9,448 nucleotides of DNA from Phycisphaerales bacterium (GTDB lineage: Bacteria > Planctomycetota > Phycisphaerae > Phycisphaerales > SM1A02), in assembly GCA_007127615.1 (NCBI GenBank), contig SKZB01000469.1, positions 1-9,448 on the forward strand, written 5' to 3'. The translations under genes were made by a program, and so were the position numbers. This document shows positions 1 to 6,752 of the stretch, one piece after another. Position 1 is the first letter of the stretch. Each line of letters begins with the position of its first letter. The notes beneath the pieces are model-generated. The model saw nothing but the letters and a program-made list of their open reading frames with translations. It was not told where the DNA came from and made no database searches.

Positions 1-6
1 CAGACC

Positions 7-1035
7 ATGGCTGACCCCGTTTCACAACCATCCGAATCAACCCGTGAAACCTGGCTGGTAGCCGCCTGGCCCGGCATGGGCAACGTCGGTCTCGGCGCGT
101 GCGGCTACCTCATTTCGAAGCTGCAAGCGCACCTGGTGCACGAACTGGATGTCTCCGGCATCTTCGAGTACGAACACGTCGATGTGAAAGATGGTCTGGC
201 GGTGCCCGGCCAGTTGCCCCGCGGCATGTTCTTTTCATGGTCCCACCCCGATCGTCCGCTCGATCTGCTGATTTTTCTGGGCGAAGCCCAGCCGGAAACC
301 GGCGGCTACGAGCTCTGCCGGCGCCTGCTGAGCTACGCGCAGCGGCACCACATCACCCGTGTCATGACGTTTGCCGCCATGGCGACCCAGCTCCATCCGG
401 CGGATGAGCCGACGGTGTTCGGCATGGGCACCAGCGGCGAGCAGATCCGTGAATTGCAGTCCCACCAGGCCAAGCTTCTCAAGGAAGGCCAGATCGCGGG
501 TCTGAACGGCGTGCTGCTGGCCGCAGCCGGGGAACGGCGGCTGCCCGGCCTCTGTCTGCTCGGTGAGCTGCCCTACTTCGCCGCGGGCGTCCCGAATCCC
601 AAGGCGTCACGGGCGGTGCTCGAGGTCTTCTGCGAAATGGCGAATCTGGAACTGGACTGGACCGACCTCAATCGTCAGGCGGAAGCCGTCGAACGCGGGC
701 TCATCGAACTGCTCGGCAAACTGCAGGATGCGGCCAGCGATGACGCCGACGAGGGCGAACGGTTCATCGTTCAGGATATCTCGATGGGTGATGAGTCCGA
801 GGTCGAGCCCCCGTCCGAAGAGTCGGAACCGGCTGCGGACGAGAAGAGCGATGATGATGACGCCTCGGACGAGCCGGAAATCGATCCGGAATCGAAACGC
901 CGAATCGAATCACTCTTCGAAGCCGCCGAGAAGGACCGCAGCCGGGCCGTCCAGTTGAAGGCCGAACTCGATCGGTACGGCGTCTTCAAACGGTACGAAG
1001 ATCGATTTCTCGATCTCTTCCGAAAGGGAGAGTAG
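7..1035 (+). CDS. PAC2 family protein (proteasome assembly chaperone-like)
   Basis: A 342-residue protein. Residues about 14-235 resemble the PAC2 fold, named after the eukaryotic proteasome assembly chaperone PAC2 and also found in archaea and many bacteria, where its role is mostly unknown. Visible signatures are WPGMGNVG at 21-28, the glycine-rich GMGTSGE at 139-145, GLNGVLL at 165-171, and GELPYF followed by the PNPKAS turn at 186-201. Residues about 243-297 form a very acidic, probably disordered linker rich in Asp, Glu and Ser. A charged helical tail (about 298-342) carries YGVFKRYEDRFLDLF, which I recall as typical of bacterial members. No signal peptide or membrane segment is seen, so it is probably cytosolic. 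The ATG at 7 fits the family's start, but only six bases precede it; its ribosome site is outside the window and a longer N-terminus cannot be excluded. No proteasome gene is adjacent. It converges on the - strand genes and is probably unrelated to them. Confidence 0.88.
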   Translation: MADPVSQPSESTRETWLVAAWPGMGNVGLGACGYLISKLQAHLVHELDVSGIFEYEHVDVKDGLAVPGQLPRGMFFSWSHPDRPLDLLIFLGEAQPETGGYELCRRLLSYAQRHHITRVMTFAAMATQLHPADEPTVFGMGTSGEQIRELQSHQAKLLKEGQIAGLNGVLLAAAGERRLPGLCLLGELPYFAAGVPNPKASRAVLEVFCEMANLELDWTDLNRQAEAVERGLIELLGKLQDAASDDADEGERFIVQDISMGDESEVEPPSEESEPAADEKSDDDDASDEPEIDPESKRRIESLFEAAEKDRSRAVQLKAELDRYGVFKRYEDRFLDLFRKGE

Positions 1036-1060
1036 GAGGGACGGCGGGCGCCGATCGCGT

Positions 1061-1081
1061 GGGGGCGCGGGTCCCGCCCCC
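1061..1081. terminator. possible GC-only hairpin between convergent genes
   Basis: GGGGGCG at 1061-1067 can pair with CGCCCCC at 1075-1081 across a 7-base loop. It sits in the 79-bp gap between the 3' ends of the PAC2 gene (+) and the second STAS gene (-), where a bidirectional terminator would be expected. No T-run follows on either strand, so this is not a canonical intrinsic terminator. An alternative pairing, GCGGG with CCCGC inside the same stretch, is also possible. The hairpin is seen; the function is only suggested by position. Confidence 0.25.
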
Positions 1082-1114
1082 CCCGCCGCACACCCCGGTA
1101 CCGCCAAGGATGAC

Positions 1115-1603
1115 TCAGGAACCGAGCAGACGCGACCACGCCCGGCGCCGGCCCTGGCCAAGACGGAAGCGACGCAGTTGTTTTTCCACCTCGGGGGCGA
1201 CCCCCGTCCCGACGGTGCGCACGCCGAACACCGTCGCATTTCTCCGGAGATCGGCGAACAGCGTCAGGGCCGCCGCGTTGAGCGTGGTGACATCCCGGAA
1301 ATCAACCGAGAGCGTATGGAACACCGGCCGGGGATCGAGCAGCCGCTGGTTGACTTCCGTCCGGATGATGAGCGCGGCACGGTCGGTGAGGCGCGGCCCG
1401 ACGGGTCGAACCGTCAACGCACCGTTTTCGAAATGAAAGCGAACGGTCTGCGCCCGCTGATCGCGCTGCCGCTCTTCGGTCCGCAGGCGGGCTCGGCCCT
1501 CGCGCAGCACCCCAATGATGCCCGCCTCGTCGCCTGCATCGAGGCGGCGAAACAGTTCTTCCAGAAGTTGCTCGGGTGGTGTTGGCATCGTCGGATGATT
1601 CAT
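1115..1603 (-). CDS. STAS-like protein lacking the usual phospho-serine motif
   Basis: A 162-residue cytosolic protein with an N-terminal helical region (about 10-50, many Arg and Glu) and a C-terminal region (about 52-148) patterned like a STAS domain, the fold of SpoIIAA/RsbV anti-sigma-factor antagonists. The pattern runs beta-strand VRFHFENGALTV, then LSVDFRDVTTLNAAALTLF, then VFGVRTVGTG. At the position where antagonists carry DSSG or DSTG this protein has LNAA (108-111), so there is no Ser/Thr to be phosphorylated there. If it is a STAS protein it should act as an unswitched binder or scaffold. The start at 1603 is the longest choice, with only a weak GGGA about 10 bases upstream; a second ATG at 1588 would remove five residues. 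A 130-bp gap separates it from the platform gene upstream, so it may be the last gene of that operon or have its own promoter. The assignment rests on pattern and is moderate; the reading frame itself is likely real. Confidence 0.68.
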   Translation of the reverse strand: MNHPTMPTPPEQLLEELFRRLDAGDEAGIIGVLREGRARLRTEERQRDQRAQTVRFHFENGALTVRPVGPRLTDRAALIIRTEVNQRLLDPRPVFHTLSVDFRDVTTLNAAALTLFADLRRNATVFGVRTVGTGVAPEVEKQLRRFRLGQGRRRAWSRLLGS

Positions 1604-1721
1604 GGGGGTTTTTCCCGGATGGTCAGATCATCGGCCCGGACTGTACAGATTGCGCGCGGAGATCGCGAAGTTGCCGCTCAATGTGGAGCGGTCCCTTTCC
1701 ACGGTCACCGACCAATGACAC

Positions 1722-1745
1722 TCAGGATCCAGCTCAGGATCCGGC
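1722..1745 (-). repeat. 12-bp tandem duplication giving two in-frame stops
   Basis: Read on the - strand, the end of the platform gene is GCC GGA TCC TGA followed at once by GCT GGA TCC TGA. The 12-base unit (Ala-Gly-Ser-stop) is present twice with a single C/T mismatch, leaving two stop codons in the same frame. It looks like a small slippage duplication. Read-through of the first stop would add only a few residues. Confidence 0.8.
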
Positions 1746-2978
1746 CATGACGTTACCCATCCGGAAGACGGGCAGGAGCAGCGCCAACGCCACGCCGCCG
1801 ACGAGGATCCCCATCGTCAGGATCATGATGGGTTCGATGTAGGAGGTCATCTGTTTGATCGCCGTCTCGAGTTCCTCCTCGCTGAACGCCGCGATCCGCT
1901 CCATGACTTCCGCGAGGCGGCTGGAACGTTCGCCGGAGGCAATCATGGACGCGACGTTCGCCGGAATGAGTGACGACTCAAAGAGGGGCTCGCTCAACTG
2001 GTTCCCGTCACGGATCTGCCGGGTGATCTCGTCCCAGAGTTCATCGTAGTACCGGTTGTTGGTCACGCCGCGACAGATGTCGATAATGTCCAGCAGGTTC
2101 ACGCCGGCCGCCAGAAGCGTTCCCATGGTACGCGTGAAGCGCGTGATGTAGAGCTGCCGGTACATGCCGCCGATGACGGGGGTATTCAGCCGCAGCCAGT
2201 CGCAGGCGCGCCGACCGGACGGCTTCCGCCCCCAGATCGAAAGGCCCACGATCAGTACGAACAGCGCGGGCCCGTAGAGAAGATACTGGTTGGTGATGAA
2301 ATCGCTGATGCCCATCAGGATGACGGTGGGCGTCGGCAGCGCCGCGGAGCGCATCTCGTAGATCGAGGCAAAGCGCGGGAGCACGAACGCCATGAGAAAC
2401 ACGGTCAGAGCCAGGGCGATCGTCATCATGAAGACCGGATATCCGAGCGCGCCCTTGACCTGCCGTGCCGTCCGCCGCTCCTTCGCCAGGTAGTCGCCGA
2501 TGCGTCCCAGCATCATGGACATCGAGCCCGACTCCTCCGACGCGCGCATGAGACTGATCATCATGCTCGGAAACACGCGTGGCCACTTGGCCATGGCGGT
2601 TGAGAACGGCTCGCCGCCCTCGATGTCCCCGTGCAGCGACTTGACGACCTCCTGCAGTTCCCGCTTTTCGATCTGGCGGCGGAAGGCGTCCAGGGCTTCG
2701 CTGAGCGGCACGCCGGTCTCCAGCATCACCGAGAGCTGCTGGCAGAACGTAATGACATCTTCGCGTGAGACGCGCTTGGCCATTTCGTTCCGGCGGATCT
2801 GAAAATCATCAAGCCCCGTCTCGCTCCGCAATGCGTGTTCGGTTACGTTGAGAACGAATTTTCCTTCCGCCCGGAGTCGCGCCCCGACTTCCTCGGCGCT
2901 GGAGGCCGCGATCGTTCCGCTGACGATCTCGCCGTGGTTATCCCGCGCTTTGTAGCCGTAGGTGATCTGCGCCGACAT
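1734..2978 (-). CDS. GspF/PilC family inner-membrane platform protein (type II secretion / type IV pilus)
   Basis: A 414-residue polytopic membrane protein of normal family length. Members form the inner-membrane platform on which the assembly ATPase acts to extrude pilin-like subunits. An N-terminal cytoplasmic stretch (about 1-65) opens with YGYKARDNHGEIVSGTI, typical of the family. Two T2SF repeats follow at about 70-200 and 275-400, with the shared pattern of FCQQLSVMLETGVPLSEAL (first copy) and FTRTMGTLLAAGVNLLDII (second copy). Three hydrophobic spans are visible, near 181-201, 232-250 and 382-404. I use the ATG at 2978 with GGGAG seven bases upstream; an in-frame TTG one codon earlier is less likely. 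The gene begins 22 bp after the ATPase gene, the classic GspE-GspF order, so the two products should work together. The sequence alone does not separate secretion from pilus use, because no secretin or pilin gene is in view. Confidence 0.95.
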   Translation of the reverse strand: MSAQITYGYKARDNHGEIVSGTIAASSAEEVGARLRAEGKFVLNVTEHALRSETGLDDFQIRRNEMAKRVSREDVITFCQQLSVMLETGVPLSEALDAFRRQIEKRELQEVVKSLHGDIEGGEPFSTAMAKWPRVFPSMMISLMRASEESGSMSMMLGRIGDYLAKERRTARQVKGALGYPVFMMTIALALTVFLMAFVLPRFASIYEMRSAALPTPTVILMGISDFITNQYLLYGPALFVLIVGLSIWGRKPSGRRACDWLRLNTPVIGGMYRQLYITRFTRTMGTLLAAGVNLLDIIDICRGVTNNRYYDELWDEITRQIRDGNQLSEPLFESSLIPANVASMIASGERSSRLAEVMERIAAFSEEELETAIKQMTSYIEPIMILTMGILVGGVALALLLPVFRMGNVMAGS

Positions 2979-2983
2979 CAATG

Positions 2984-2990
2984 CTCTCCC
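2984..2990 (-). promoter_or_regulatory. ribosome binding site of the GspF-type gene
   Basis: On the - strand GGGAGAG lies in the 22-bp gap after the ATPase stop codon. Its GGGAG core ends seven bases before the ATG at 2978, which favours that ATG over the adjacent in-frame TTG at 2981. Confidence 0.6.
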
Positions 2991-3000
2991 GTATGTCCCT

Positions 3001-4734
3001 CTACATGCTCGTGACGTAGAAGACTTCTTCCGGCGTGGTCAGACCGCCCATGACCTTGTGAAGCCCGTCCTCGCGCAGGGTGACGTACCCGGTGGAACTC
3101 AATTCACCGCGCAGGTCCTGCAGGTTGTTGCCGCGGGCAATGACATTCAGCGCTTCGTCGGTGGGAATGAGCAGTTCAAAGACGCCGATTCGCCCGGCAA
3201 ATCCGGTGGCCCGACAGCGACTGCATCCCTGTCCGCGGTAGAGTGACTCGAACGGCCCGCAGACCTTCTCCACCATCTCCCGCGTCATCTCGTCCGGCTG
3301 GTAGGGTTCCTTGCAGTGCGGGCAGATCTTGCGCACCAGGCGCTGGCCCAGCACGCCGCGCAATGTGGCCGCCACGAGATACGGTTCGATACCGATGTTC
3401 GCCAGACGCGTGATCGCGCTGGGCGCATCGTTCGTGTGCAGCGTGGAAAACACGAGGTGACCGGTGAGCGCGGCCTGGGTGACGATCTGCGCGGTCTCGG
3501 GATCGCGCACCTCGCCCACCATCAGAATGTCCGGATCCTGACGCAAGAGCGACCGGAGTGCGTTGGCGAAGGTGAAGCCGGCCTTTTCGTTCACCTGGGA
3601 CTGATTGATGCCGGGGATGTTGGCCTCGATCGGATCCTCGACCGTGGAGATGTTGACGTCTTCCCGATTGAGCAGGTTGAGGACGGAATACAGCGTGGTT
3701 GACTTGCCCGAACCGGTCGGACCGGTCACGAGGACCACCCCGTTGGGATGCTGTACGATCGTCTTCCACTGCTCGAGCATCGTGGGTGAGAACCCGATCT
3801 TGTCGAGAGAAAGATTGATGTTCCGCGTGTCGATGATACGGATGACAACCTTCTCGCCGAACTTGCCCGGCATGGTTGACACCCGCAGGTCCACCGGACG
3901 ACCTTCCATCATGACGTGAATATCCCCGTCCTGCGGCTGACGCCGCTCGGAGATGTCCAGATTGCTCATGATCTTGATGCGGCTGGTGATCGCGGCGTGC
4001 ATCTTGTAGGGCGGGCAGAGTTTCTCAAAGAGCCGACCGTCCACCCGGTACCGCACGCGGAGTCGGTGGTCGTCCGGCCCAATGTGAATGTCCGAGGCGC
4101 CGTCCTGCACCGCGGAAAAGACGAGGTAGTTCACCAGCTTGACGACCGGGCTGTGGCCGGCGATCTCTTCCAGATCGGAGAGCTCGGTCACCTGCTTCTC
4201 GATCACGCTGAAGTCGGCGTCGTCGATGTCTTCGTAAATGTCGTCGATCACAAAGACGTTCGCGGAGGGCAGGTAGGACCGGATCGACGATTCGATCTCC
4301 TGCATGGTCGCCGCGACGATCTGAACCTCGAAACCGGTGCGGCGATTGATCTCCTCGACCAGAAACAGGTTCGCCGGCTCCGCCACGGCAACGGTCAAGA
4401 CATCGCGCACCAGAAAGAGCGGCAGAACCTTGTGCTCTTCGATGAATTCACGCGGCAGCAGTTCGATCGTCTTGGGGTCGGCCAGCCGGGAGATCTGCGT
4501 GACGAACGGAACACCGTAGCCCTCGGCCAGCACTTCGAGCACCTGCTGTTCATTGACGAAGTTGAGTTCCATCAGCACTTCGCCGAGCAGCTTCTTGTGC
4601 CCCTTCTGCCGCTGATGCTCCAGCGCCTGCTGAAGCTGGTTTGCGGTGATGACGTTTCGCTGCACCAGCATCTCGCCGAGCGGAACCTTCGGCGCTGCGT
4701 CAACGGCTTCAGAATGGTGCTGTAAGTTCGTCAT
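3001..4734 (-). CDS. GspE/PilB family assembly ATPase with degenerate tandem MshEN-like N-terminus
   Basis: A 577-residue hexameric-type ATPase that powers assembly of type II secretion pseudopili or type IV pili at the inner membrane. Residues about 18-72 hold two MshEN-like repeats (from PLGEMLVQRNVI and LLGEVLMELNFV), within an N-terminal domain reaching about residue 155. The N2-type motif GASDIHIGP is at 212-220. The motor domain has Walker A GPTGSGKST (338-346), an Asp box TVEDPIE (364-370), Walker B ILMVGEVRD with catalytic Glu408 (403-411), and a His box with His426 and His433. CxxC pairs at 471/474 and 504/507 make the zinc-binding tetracysteine motif of GspE and PilB assembly ATPases, which retraction ATPases (PilT) lack. 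All catalytic motifs look intact. The start at 4734 lies 15 bp after the STAS stop and has no clear Shine-Dalgarno sequence; translation may depend on coupling to the gene before. GspE and PilB cannot be separated from the sequence alone. Confidence 0.96.
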   Translation of the reverse strand: MTNLQHHSEAVDAAPKVPLGEMLVQRNVITANQLQQALEHQRQKGHKKLLGEVLMELNFVNEQQVLEVLAEGYGVPFVTQISRLADPKTIELLPREFIEEHKVLPLFLVRDVLTVAVAEPANLFLVEEINRRTGFEVQIVAATMQEIESSIRSYLPSANVFVIDDIYEDIDDADFSVIEKQVTELSDLEEIAGHSPVVKLVNYLVFSAVQDGASDIHIGPDDHRLRVRYRVDGRLFEKLCPPYKMHAAITSRIKIMSNLDISERRQPQDGDIHVMMEGRPVDLRVSTMPGKFGEKVVIRIIDTRNINLSLDKIGFSPTMLEQWKTIVQHPNGVVLVTGPTGSGKSTTLYSVLNLLNREDVNISTVEDPIEANIPGINQSQVNEKAGFTFANALRSLLRQDPDILMVGEVRDPETAQIVTQAALTGHLVFSTLHTNDAPSAITRLANIGIEPYLVAATLRGVLGQRLVRKICPHCKEPYQPDEMTREMVEKVCGPFESLYRGQGCSRCRATGFAGRIGVFELLIPTDEALNVIARGNNLQDLRGELSSTGYVTLREDGLHKVMGGLTTPEEVFYVTSM

Positions 4735-4749
4735 CGTGGCATCAATGAA

Positions 4750-5085
4750 TCAGCGGAGACTCTTGGCCGCCGACTCGATGGTCCCGTGGATATTGAAGCG
4801 ACGGTCCAGGCGCGTGATTTCGAGAATCTTGGCGATCGTGTCATCCGGGTTGACCAGGCGCAACTGACCGTTGATGTCCGCCAGTTCCTCCATCAACCAG
4901 AGAAGCTGTTCCAGGCCGGAGGAATCGATCAGCACCAGGTGCTCGAGGTCGAGCACGACGTCCTTCACGCCGGCGGCGAATCGCTCCTGGCAGGACCGTC
5001 GGAACGCGTCCGCTTCGTCGGCGGTCAGTTCACCGCTGATGGTCAGGACCGTGACCTGCCCGTGATCTTCGTAGCTGAACTTCAT
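4750..5085 (-). CDS. STAS domain protein (anti-sigma factor antagonist type)
   Basis: A 111-residue single-domain protein that matches SpoIIAA/RsbV-type STAS antagonists in length and pattern: a first strand VTVLTISGELTADEADAF (11-28), then VVLDLEHLVLIDSSGLEQL with the DSSG motif at 54-57, then GQLRLVNPDD and a C-terminal helix-strand pair. Family members bind an anti-sigma or other HATPase-type kinase when unphosphorylated and release it when the serine of this motif is phosphorylated; Ser55 or Ser56 is the candidate. It is predicted cytosolic. Its ATG overlaps the HD-GYP stop as ATGA, with a G-run seven bases upstream, so it is probably translationally coupled to the phosphodiesterase. No RsbW-type kinase or PP2C phosphatase is in the window, so its partner is unknown. 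Its place between signalling genes and the assembly ATPase suggests a post-translational switch rather than a sigma-factor role, which is an inference. Confidence 0.9.
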   Translation of the reverse strand: MKFSYEDHGQVTVLTISGELTADEADAFRRSCQERFAAGVKDVVLDLEHLVLIDSSGLEQLLWLMEELADINGQLRLVNPDDTIAKILEITRLDRRFNIHGTIESAAKSLR

Positions 5086-6752
5086 GCCGCGGCCCCCCGA
5101 CTCGTGGCTGCGATCCCGGCCGCCGCCGGATGCTCATTCGCGCGGTGCTCCCGCACCAGGCGGTCGTAACCGTCGAACTCCATTTTGACGAAGAGTTTCG
5201 CCAGGTCCGGGTCGAACTGCGTCCCGGCGCAGCTTTCGATTTCCGCCAGCACCTGCTTGCGATTCATGGCCGAGCGGTAGGTCCGCGTTGAACTCATGGC
5301 GTCAAATGAATCGGCCAGACAGATCAGCCGCGCCACCAGGGGAATGTCCTCACCGTCAATTCCGCGCGGATATCCCCCGCCGTCCCAGCGTTCGTGGTGA
5401 TACAGCACGCCGGGCAGAATGTCCTTGAACTGCGGGATGTCCTTGAGAATGCGGTAGCCGATGTCCGGATGCTTGCGAATCCACGCAAACTCATCGTCGG
5501 TCAGGCGCCCGGGCTTGAGCAGCACCGCCTCGGGAACGCCGATCTTGCCGACATCGTGAACCAGACCGGCAATGTGCATACGTTTGATGGTGTCATCTTC
5601 GAGACCGGCCGCGATGGCGAGCTGCTGCGTCAGATGCGCCACCCGCTGCGAGTGACCGCAGGTGTAGCGATCCTTGGCGTCAATGGAGGCCGTCAGGGCT
5701 TCCAGCGTGCCGAGGAACATCGCGTTCAGATCGTCGTAGAGGGCCGCGTTTTCGAGGAAGATCGCGGTGTGGCTCGCCGAGGCGCCGAGCAGTTTCATGT
5801 CCACCGAAGAGGCCGCACTGTCGTCGCCCTGCTTGTCACCGGCAATGAGCAGTCCGAGGAGTCGACCGTCACTGGAGATCGGATGAATCAGCGCGTTCTG
5901 ACCGAAGCAGCGGTACTGGCGATGGGCCGGATTGCGCCGCGGATCGATCACCAGCGGTGCGTCCGGTTGCACCTCCTGAAGCAGTTCGCCGGTATGGTCG
6001 CGCAGATCCCGGCGGGTGGCCCCGGTCTCACCGGCGACGACCAGTTCTCCGGCCAGTTTCTTGAGTCGCTCCGGATCATCCGCCATGCGCATGGCGATCC
6101 AGCGGTACGGCAGGGTCGCCAGCAGTTCCTCACACACGATGCGCACGAACCGATCCGGCTGTTGCACGACCGTCATGCTCTGAATGATCGTGTAGAGAAG
6201 GCTGATTTCTTCGTAGGACTCGGCGAGCTGCTTCCCGGTGCTTTCAATCGCTTCTTCATCAACGGACAGTCGTGCCTGCACTTCGTGCAGGGATCGCACC
6301 AGCGCGGCGGTCCTCGGGACGTCACTGGAACTGATCGGAGGAAGCTGGGCGAGCAGACTGCGCGTGAGTTGATAATCACATTGCGCGGACTGGCAGAGAG
6401 CAAGAAGCTGTTCGGACTCCAGGATCTCCGCCGTCGGCAGGATCGTCACGGAGTACCCGCTCACGCGCCGGCGATTCAGCAGCGGGACGGGCACGAAGCA
6501 GATCCCGGGCGCCACCATGGCCGACTCGGGCAGGCGATCTTCGCCCCAGGTCCGGACCTCGGCCTGCAGATACCGGTCAATCAATGGCGAATTGACGAAC
6601 AATGAATCAAACCAGTCGAGCGGTCCCTCGGGTCTGGAAACGCGCCGGCCGTGCTCGTCGCAGATCATCGCCACCATGCCCGCAGCACGGAGACGTTCGC
6701 GCAGCGAGTCATAGTCCTGAAGAATCTGCTGATGGATCACGCTGGTGTTCAC
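5082..6752 (-). CDS. GAF and HD-GYP domain protein, probable cyclic-di-GMP phosphodiesterase
   Basis: A 556-residue cytosolic protein. Residues 1-150 form a region I cannot name. A predicted coiled coil (about 155-190) leads into a GAF-like ligand-binding domain (about 190-335), and an HD-GYP domain follows (about 345-525). HD-GYP enzymes hydrolyse cyclic-di-GMP. The signature residues are present: His367 in GHSQRVA, the HD pair 399-400 with Lys403 in VHDVGKIG, His428 in KHPDIGY, HHERWDGGGYP at 452-462, and Asp481 in ADSFDAM. Position 363, four residues before the first His, is Tyr. Trinuclear enzymes such as PmGH have a metal-binding Glu there, so a two-metal site is more likely. The start is a GTG that overlaps the response-regulator stop as GTGA, supported by GGAGG four bases upstream. 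There is no receiver domain of its own; the separate regulator encoded just before it may provide that input. A disordered Ala-rich tail ends the protein. Confidence 0.94.
   Translation of the reverse strand: MNTSVIHQQILQDYDSLRERLRAAGMVAMICDEHGRRVSRPEGPLDWFDSLFVNSPLIDRYLQAEVRTWGEDRLPESAMVAPGICFVPVPLLNRRRVSGYSVTILPTAEILESEQLLALCQSAQCDYQLTRSLLAQLPPISSSDVPRTAALVRSLHEVQARLSVDEEAIESTGKQLAESYEEISLLYTIIQSMTVVQQPDRFVRIVCEELLATLPYRWIAMRMADDPERLKKLAGELVVAGETGATRRDLRDHTGELLQEVQPDAPLVIDPRRNPAHRQYRCFGQNALIHPISSDGRLLGLLIAGDKQGDDSAASSVDMKLLGASASHTAIFLENAALYDDLNAMFLGTLEALTASIDAKDRYTCGHSQRVAHLTQQLAIAAGLEDDTIKRMHIAGLVHDVGKIGVPEAVLLKPGRLTDDEFAWIRKHPDIGYRILKDIPQFKDILPGVLYHHERWDGGGYPRGIDGEDIPLVARLICLADSFDAMSSTRTYRSAMNRKQVLAEIESCAGTQFDPDLAKLFVKMEFDGYDRLVREHRANEHPAAAGIAATSRGAAA

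Noticed and set aside
1674..1691. Hairpin CCGCTC / GAGCGG with a 6-base loop in the gap after the platform gene, a candidate operon terminator.
   Set aside because: The stem is only six pairs and no T-run follows on the - strand. It could equally be chance in GC-rich DNA.
1604..1733. Possible promoter for the downstream STAS-like gene in the 130-bp gap, with TTGAGC as a -35 candidate on the - strand.
   Set aside because: No acceptable -10 box lies at 16-18 bp spacing; nothing convincing remains beyond the gap itself.
1178..1750. A 190-codon open frame on the + strand across the second STAS-like gene and the gap beyond it.
   Set aside because: The - strand frame has the better strand-helix pattern and fits the gene direction of the locus. 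Given the moderate STAS call, this is the least secure of the antisense rejections.
3916..4725. A 269-codon open frame on the + strand opposite the ATPase gene.
   Set aside because: It lies wholly antisense to an ATPase with all catalytic motifs intact, and its translation is His/Asp/Val-rich with no recognisable domain. Long antisense frames are common in GC-rich genes.
5394..6605. A 403-codon open frame on the + strand opposite the HD-GYP gene.
   Set aside because: The - strand frame has clear GAF and HD-GYP motifs. The + strand product shows no family pattern and is a mirror effect of codon bias.
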